From Paulinella micropora (taxonomy: Eukaryota > Cercozoa > Imbricatea > Euglyphida > Paulinellidae), in assembly GCA_019918135.1 (NCBI GenBank), contig WBZZ01000617.1, positions 28,619-92,618 on the forward strand: a stretch of DNA of 64,000 nt, given 5' to 3'. Position 1 is the first letter of the stretch, and each line of letters opens with the position of its first letter. A program made the position numbers and the translations under genes. This document shows positions 58,009 to 64,000 of the stretch, piece after piece. Under the pieces are notes generated by a model. It searched no databases and had not been told where the DNA came from. It worked only from the letters and a program-made list of their open reading frames with translations.

Positions 58009-59078
58009 AATCTCATTTTCGGGGCTAGAATTATTGTTCAGCGTTACACTTTTTAATAAGAAAACAAACAATCTCGGAACCACAAGGGGACACGTAAGAC
58101 CCCAAACTTGCGGGGGGGGGGGCGAAGTCCACAACCCGATAAAAGAATGGATTGGCACACATGGCCTGTCGGATGGGGAAAAAGCACCCACCTGTATCTA
58201 GACAATGGCAAACATAAAGGCGAGAGCGCACCTCCGTTTTTTGGCAGGTGCCGCAACCCTCCGCAGCTGTCTCTTACGGGTGGTCGCACCTTTGCGAACT
58301 AGCTCCTTGAAACTTCGTGCTTTGCCGGAGGGGGCGCGTTGTAACGTCAAGAACGTCTTGCGTCCACTGTTCGGGAGGGCCGCCAAGGGAGGTGAGAGGA
58401 CGCAATTCTCAGTGCGGAACTTGCGTTGCAGCAGTTGCGCGCGGGTAGGTTCTCGGGGCGGGGCCTTGAAGCGAAACTTGCGTTGTAGCAACTGTGCGCG
58501 GGGGGGGGTGTTGTTGGGTTCCAAGCTCTGGTCCCTCCCCTCCTCCTGCTCACTGTCTTTTGCTTTTTTTTTATGCAGCCCCTGTTCCGCCCATCTTTTT
58601 TTTTTGTTCACACACCCCATGGAGCGCGGGCCCCCAGAACCTACCCGCGCACAGCTGCTACAGCGCAAGTTTCGCTTCTTCAAAGCCCCGCCCCGAGAAC
58701 CTCCCCCCCAATTCGCCACCACCTTTTTTTTAGGCCCCCCCCCCCCCCGTTCTCTCTCTGAGGTTTTACAGCAGAAATTCCCCGCCCGCCGGCGTCTCCC
58801 GACAATTTTTGCCATCACAGATTTAGCTAATTGCCAAAATGACTAGATTTCTGGTGTTGTCCGGAATCAGGTCAACTTCGCGACAAGAGGACTTTTACCG
58901 TAAGTTCCGGCAAACTTTCGCGCTGGTTTTAAAAAAGGGAAAGAAAAAGAGGGGGGGGGGATGCATGCGAGGAAGAGGGGGAGGGCGGAACGAAAGAGAG
59001 TGCAGTCGCGCACACCTCCCCCTCCCCCCGCACCCTCTCACACTCTCGTTCTTGGGGTCTTCCTCCTTCCCTCCCTCC
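58009..59078. other. Region with an inverted repeat and weak ORFs
   Basis: Two 60-base segments (58,418-58,480 and 58,638-58,705; GCGAAACTTGCG and its inverse, with CGGGGCGGGG) are inverted relative to each other. Short purine and pyrimidine runs follow up to the transposon. Only the weak ORF at 58,198-58,818 is a gene candidate. Confidence 0.45.
58198..58818 (-). CDS. Possible small basic protein
   Basis: The frame encodes about 206 residues, very rich in Lys and Arg. The stretch TRAQLLQRKFR occurs twice in direct order, and the C-terminus has ATTRKRQLRRVAAPAKKRRC. An equally long frame lies on the plus strand because of the inverted repeat, so either strand could be coding. It may be a DNA-binding protein, but I have no firm support. 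Confidence 0.25.
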   Translation of the reverse strand: MMAKIVGRRRRAGNFCCKTSERERGGGGPKKKVVANWGGGSRGGALKKRNLRCSSCARVGSGGPRSMGCVNKKKRWAEQGLHKKKAKDSEQEEGRDQSLEPNNTPPRAQLLQRKFRFKAPPREPTRAQLLQRKFRTENCVLSPPLAALPNSGRKTFLTLQRAPSGKARSFKELVRKGATTRKRQLRRVAAPAKKRRCALAFMFAIV

Positions 59079-59415
59079 AACTAACCATTCGGCAAAGATG
59101 GGGGTATCACTTTTTCCGAAATTTTTCCAAGATTTTTAGCAACTTTCAGAAAACTTGTGCAAATGAAGGGAAATTCAGTATTTAGTTGCAGAACATAATA
59201 AAATGATATTAAAACATGTTTTTATTAATAGTCAACCACTTAGACTTCACCTCCGGAGGTGGACAGAAACCGGTCTGACACCTAATTTTTCCACTTTTTT
59301 TTCATGCCGGCGACGACAAGACTATGCTGGAAACAAGCGACAAAAATGCACAGCTTGGTTTTTTTGCTTTGTTTTATTTGTTTTTAGTATTTTCCTACAT
59401 TATGAGCTGCTTTTA
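59079..59415 (+). repeat. Left terminal inverted repeat of transposon B
   Basis: It is recognised by alignment with 35,533-35,880: GGGGGTATC, TTTTTCCGAAATTTT, AAACATGTTTTTATTAAT and ACCGGTCTGACAC occur in the same order and spacing. Confidence 0.8.
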
Positions 59416-59538
59416 CTTCAAAAAATCCCTGCCGCCGCTGTGATAGGGGATTCACGTGGGTAGTGGAAGGGGGAGGGGGGGGGGTGGTTGTGTGATGTGA
59501 AGGTTGCAGTATTTCCTTGATTAGAATGTATTTCAAGG

Positions 59539-62500
59539 CTACATTAATGGGTCGTTGTCGTCAGAGCTATCAGAGCTACCGACATCTGCTGGCCACTCAC
59601 ACAATTGGCATTTGTCTCCACCTTCAGCGTTATGGATCTTACAGGAAGGGCAATCCCACGGATTGGGGCCTGGCTGATTTGCGCCTTGCACCTGACTGTT
59701 CCTGCGTTGAGATTGCATCGCCCGCTTGGAATCAGCTGAATTTCGCGCACGCTTGCGTCCGCGTTGACCTGCTGCTCGACGCGCGCGGCGACGTCCGCGC
59801 TGACGGCTTGGTTGGCGTCCTCGTGGCGGCACAGTTGAGTCTGAGACACCTACAGTAATTAATAACGAAATGCGACCAGTGTTGCAGATATAGCATACAC
59901 TAGTACCGTTTTCTTCTTCCTCTGAGCTAGAAGAAGAGTTGTCTGTGCTAGTAGTAGAAGAAGAGTTCTCAGATAGCGCGGGTTCAGCACCAGCTAGTTT
60001 GGCATCCACTTCTTCTTCTAAGTTGCAGCGGCAGATTTGAAAATGGTTCCATGCTGAGTCAACAAGCTGCGCCTTTTTAAACTGCTTCCGGTCGGCATCT
60101 TGCGTTGCAACACCGTGCATTCTGAGCCAGTCCTTTAGTTCCTTGACTACCATTTGGCTGGATGCAAACGCTTGCTTGTCTTGAAACGATGTAAGTAAAA
60201 TGAAAACTTTGCGCCACGGATGCTCAACATTTCCAAAAGCCAAGTCCTGCTCCCTCTTTTCTTCCTCAGTAAGCTCCTGTGCACCGCGCCATCGTGGGTG
60301 AGCGGGAGCCTTTCCCTCGTTAACAAAATATGTGCGTGGTAAAGAAAGAAGCTCGTCAGGTGTCAAATGGGTAAGAGCGTTTATCTTTTCTTTACGGTTA
60401 GGAGGCAACTCCATCCAATTCATCGGCAGCTCATCAACCAGTCGGAATTCTGCTTTGTATTTTCCACACTTCATATGAGCAGGGCGTCCGGGCAAACCAC
60501 CGTCGAAGTAGTCGCCATCAATTTCGATTCTTGTCAGGTTCCCAGCCGCCAACATCTCCTCCACATGCGCAGTCTCGTCCGGCTCTAGGTACTTGCTCAA
60601 AGATCGAATATCCTTTTTCAAACGTGGGTTGACGAAGTATCCCACAGGAAGCTTGCGAGGCATATCAGCCGCTGCAATACATCCAACGCCCCGGTATTGC
60701 AATATATACAACACATGCACGTGAGGTGGGGGGGGGGGGGGGAGGGAAGGGAATAATATAATACAATACCGGGGCGCTGAATGAACAGTTTCACTGATGC
60801 TCCTTGGGGATTATCCTTCTCTCCATGAAATTCCTCCTGTGCGTCTCCCATTGTTTTGAAATCCGCAGTCGGTAACTGATCAGGATCCTCGTTCTTGGTG
60901 ATGCGCCAGGCCAGAGGCCTGTTGTAATTCTTGAAGCTTTTGTTCATACATGGACTGAAATACGTCATCCAGTCGTAATTACATGCAAGAACAACCAACA
61001 CAAAGGTCGATCTTTGTTTTTTGAAAGCAAGGATAAGTTTTAACAAAGCTTGAGCGATATTGGTTGTGAGGAAGGTGCTCTTCCACCCAATATCCATCAC
61101 TCTGAATGACTGATCATTCCCGTCATGGCCGTGCCCAGGTGGCTTGCGATGAGATTCTACTTGCCAACGGATACCGCGGTCGACAACATTAAGCCCGATA
61201 AAGCCTAGCATAGCCCACGCAGTGTTATCACCGGCGCCGTCCCACTCCAGGAATAACTTCCAAGCTTGCATAGTGCGAGGATGCCAAAGCTCCCAATGCA
61301 AAAGTGATGCAAGCATGGTGATATTACTGTTCACGCCATGCTCCACTGCGCCTTCCAGGTACGTGAAAATAAAGTTAGTATCGGTAGTGTAACAAGTGTT
61401 GATACCGACACACAGGCGAAAGACCATTTTCCCTTTAAAGTCTTTAGCAGCACGGCGACAAGATGGAATCCGCACAGGCGGCTTCATATCTGCAGATATA
61501 ACAGTAGCATGGAGATCTTCTTGCGCACCCTTCTTGCGTTGCATGCTCGCTACACGGCACGTTCTGTGAATTTTGTGATGAAGGCGGCTCTGGCGGCGCC
61601 AAGTCTGAGCTGCTGTGTCACTCAGGAAACCTCGGGCATGCCGAACCGCAAGCCTCGTGCAGATGTCGCATTTGGAAAAGTCTCCCGCTGCAGCACAAAG
61701 ATGTAGTGAGTAATGATGAATGCTATGCTATGCTAACGATTCAAACATCAATCAATTATATGCATATTACCTCGTACAAACTTGACGTTTGAGAAATCCG
61801 CTTTCCAAACTTTGTTGATTGTGTTGTCTGTTGGAGGCTTATCAGGATTCACTCTCTTAGAAGTTCCGTACCGTAGACACACTTCTTTCCAGTTGTCCCG
61901 AACATACTTTTGCACTCCGGCGTCCTCAGCCATTTCTTGTAGCCTCCATACACCGTCGCTACATATCTCGGGATGACTGTTTGCGAATTTTTCACATAGC
62001 AAAATTGCAACAAGATCTTCTGTTTCGGGAATTGCGGTTGACTTTCTGGCAAAGACCTTCGTGTTGTTGGCAAGAAGCTTGTGTGCTCGAGATAAAACTG
62101 CGTCGCTGATGCCGTGGATGCGCTGCCAAGCTGTTCTGCAGACAGCCTCCGTTAGGTACATATATTGAAACGAACCAATTTTAGTTTGGAAGGATTCAAG
62201 CTGAGCAGCTGTCCACGTGTAAAGCTCACTTAGTGACGATGCTGCGTTCTTCGCTCGCGTGTGTAGCACATCGCGCGTGTCGATGAATGAGTAACACTTC
62301 CACTTTTGACAGCAAACAGACTTCACTTCTCTATCCAGGTCTGCGAAGGTTATCCCCAACAACTTCTTGAGCGCTTCCTGTCTCTGTAACTTCACGTTTC
62401 CTTTGGTGCGGTGTTTCATTTTGTAGGGGCGAGTGGGATTTTTGCGTGCTCGTTGTACAAGAAGTGGTGACAATTTCATCAGGTCACATAACAGCTCATT

Positions 62501-63850
62501 TGATTCCATCAGCTCGTTGTAGTTGCCCAGAATACTAGATTCCGCACCAACATATTCGTCGTCGACCAGAGGGGGGAGCCTAGTATCGCTAGGATCGGTA
62601 GGTTCACGGTAGCACTTCGAATCATTATCCGAATCGCCTTCGTCAACGCTCTAAACAAACCACAATAGCTACCAACTTCCGCAAGCAAGCAAAAGAGAAA
62701 GAGAATTACCAAAGATCCAGTAGGAACAAAAAGTCTCCCACTATTATCTTTGAACTTGACCGGACTACTCTGCGGCTCCTCCCTCTGGTCCACGTCAGTA
62801 TCGATGTCAGAACCAAGTACCTGTAAATAAATCAAATAAGAAGCTACCTAGTGATTGATTTTATTTATTTATTACCTTCGTATTACTAGAGCTTGATTTT
62901 TCCAGCACAACTGTAACGCTAGAGCTCGCCCTTCGCAGAAGAGTATTCTGACTTTCTGCAGCTGAAACAGAAGTAACGCTGTTGAGCAACTTCATTTTCT
63001 GCTCTGTTGACATAGATAAAGATCTTGACACCGGCTGCGAAGTTGCGCATCCATCGGAAGTAACACTACTAACCGTGCTCAAAAGCGCAAGCTTCTCTTC
63101 GTGCGTCAATGACACTAACTTCAAAGGAATAGGATGCTCTTGCTCAGGAACAATGAAACACACATGGCCAATGTCCGTCTCGTACAAAAATACCGGAATT
63201 TTAGCGCGTTGCTTGGCAGCTTCTTTCAGCCAGTGCGGGTATGCATCGCTCGGTAGCGTAGTGATGCTTAAATCCGGATTCGGCGCATAATTGAGCAAAA
63301 TCTCTTCATCTTTGCCTATTGCAGTGCTCACCGTGACGATTGGAGTCCCCTTGCTGATCTGGAAAAGAATGCACGTAACAATCATGTATGTATGATGTAT
63401 ACGCATGTATATATGTAATAATGCATGTGCATTTGCATGTTTTTTTATTTTATGTATGGCGACTGTCACATTACTAGTTACGCATGTGAATTGTAGCAAT
63501 TTTCATATATGATGTACTGGTTATTAATTTACCTTCACGTTAGGTCGGGGAGTATCGTCAAGCTTCTCAGGACTCGAGTTGAATCCTTTTGATGAAGAAT
63601 TTATTAGATGCAAAGCATTTCTGCTTGAAGGGGAAATAAAGTGAATGGGATGCATGCCAGTTTGAAGTAAGTTCCCAATTTTCATAGTAAAATGCTCTGA
63701 TAAAGCAGTACTACGATCAAGATTCAGAGCACGTCCGCCCGCTTCCAGGATCCCAAGCTCGAAGGAAGGAGGAAGGTATATACTGGCAAAAACTCCGTAA
63801 CCACCATCGCGGTGGGCCACGTAAATCGGCGCTTTGGCAGCCCTCAGCAT
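59539..63850 (-). CDS. SET-domain/transposase fusion protein, seven exons
   Basis: Exons are 63,850-63,533, 63,358-62,876, 62,820-62,710, 62,650-61,771, 61,687-60,770, 60,671-59,907 and 59,849-59,539. All six introns (55-174 bases) are GT-AG and the joined frame is open for 1,261 residues to a TAG. Residues 7-130 form a split SET-like domain: GGYGVFAS (16-23), HLINSSSKGF and RPNVK (81-106) in place of the NHSCxPN motif, and GKDEEILLNY (121-130) in place of GEE(L)xxDY; the His of NHS is missing. Residues about 600-800 resemble DUF7869-type transposase-like proteins: KCDICTRL, ISADMKPP (D664), EWDGAGDN (D747, D751), PPGHGHDGND. A RanBP2-type finger (CPSCKIHNAEGGDKCQLC) closes the protein. An acceptor-like CTCTCTAG before the ATG suggests that more 5' exons lie to the right. 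Confidence 0.8.
59850..59906 (-). other. Last intron of the copy B SET-transposase gene
   Basis: The 57-base intron has donor GTACTAG and acceptor ATTACTGTAG on the minus strand. Its length is a multiple of three and it has no in-frame stop, so retention would add 19 residues. The matching intron of copy A is 98 bases and has stops or a triplet expansion. Confidence 0.65.
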
Positions 63851-63856
63851 GCCTAG

Positions 63857-63915
63857 AGAGAGAGAGAGAGAGGGAGACATTAATGTTTGTGTCTTTGTCT
63901 CTCTCTCTCTCTCTA
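63857..63915. repeat. (GA)n/(CT)n microsatellite upstream of the copy B gene
   Basis: GAGAGA and CTCTCT tracts bracket ATTAATGTTTGTGTC. On the coding strand the CT tract forms the polypyrimidine stretch of an acceptor at 63,853-63,854. Confidence 0.75.
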
Positions 63916-63927
63916 TCTCTCTCTTTT

Positions 63928-64000
63928 TCAGCGACAACAGCGACAACAGCAACAGCAACAGCAGCAACAGCGATAACAGCGACAACAGCAACAGCAACAA
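63928..64000. repeat. (CAACAG)n-like repeat at the right edge
   Basis: CAACAGCGACAACAGCAACA units continue to the window end. On the minus strand this could be intronic or code for a Leu/Ser-like low-complexity stretch; I cannot tell. Confidence 0.6.

Larger units (their letters stand above)
59079..64000. mobile_element. DNA transposon, copy B, truncated by the right window edge
   Basis: The left terminal repeat begins AACTAACCATTCGGCAAAGA at 59,079 and follows the left end of copy A for about 330 bases (GCAGAACATA, AAAACATGTTTTTATTAAT, GGAGGTGGACAGAAACCGGT). The minus-strand gene inside is colinear with that of copy A. The two elements differ enough (about three quarters of bases alike in the terminal repeats by eye) that they are separate insertions or old relatives. 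The right end and gene 2 lie outside the window. The flank CTCC at 59,075-59,078 may be the target duplication, but the other side cannot be seen. Confidence 0.8.

Overview
The window looks like eukaryote-type or giant-virus DNA. I see no ribosome binding sites, no operons of bacterial type, and no tRNA or rRNA genes. The gene content is a mixture typical of large DNA viruses of protists, or of a protist nuclear genome: an F-box/LRR protein, a RING remnant, a divergent kinase-like protein, EGF-like secreted proteins, an ERCC4 (XPF/MUS81-type) nuclease, a MYND finger protein, a multi-zinc-ribbon protein, a C-terminal RNA polymerase subunit 2 fragment, a TnpB/Fanzor relic and a methyltransferase. 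A large DNA virus of an amoeba or alga is my preferred reading, but I cannot exclude a protist chromosome from sequence alone.

Layout: 0-3 kb holds an unknown gene running off the left edge, an F-box/LRR gene and a RING relic. 3-7.5 kb is mostly dispersed repeats carrying pieces of genes (coiled-coil/NHL protein, alpha/beta hydrolase). 7.5-22.5 kb is gene-rich: Ser/Thr-rich secreted protein, kinase-like protein, EGF-like mosaic gene, a Cys-rich unknown, a tandem-domain protein, the ERCC4 nuclease and two membrane proteins. 22.6-27 kb is repeats with gene fragments. 27-33.8 kb holds a divergent gene pair with a MYND protein, a 782-residue zinc-ribbon protein and a broken second copy of the divergent pair. 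33.8-35.5 kb is repeats. 35,533-47,281 is a complete 11.7 kb transposon (copy A). 47.3-51.1 kb is repeats with a TnpB/Fanzor relic and NHL fragments. 51.1-58 kb holds a broken LRR gene, a Sel1-like fragment, an RPB2-like fragment and a zinc-finger methyltransferase. From 59,079 to the right edge is a second, better preserved transposon (copy B, truncated by the window).

The main discovery is the transposon family. It has about 350-bp terminal inverted repeats. In copy A it is flanked by CTAG on both sides, and it sits inside a dispersed repeat whose uninterrupted form is present elsewhere in the window. It carries a seven-exon gene on the minus strand. In copy B all six introns are GT-AG and the joined frame stays open for 1,261 residues. 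The product fuses a SET-like (histone methyltransferase-type) domain to a CxxC-containing, RNase-H-fold-like transposase candidate resembling DUF7869 proteins, and ends in a RanBP2-type zinc finger. A second spliced gene on the opposite strand encodes Lys/Glu-rich and Asn-rich proteins. Copy A has frameshifts in the SET exon and the transposase exon; copy B looks intact.

Four dispersed repeat families fill the gaps. I call them R1 (CTTACACTTGGCACTGAGAA blocks), R2 (a fold-back element with TGTAGCTTCTGCGCCC ends), R3 (TTTGGCGCCAAATTT blocks) and R4 (CTGGAGCACGGTGC blocks). A short double-hairpin element is also inserted inside coding frames. Many genes are broken by single frameshifts, some at C/G runs, and two by a solitary in-frame TAA; assembly errors and true decay must be separated before these are called pseudogenes.
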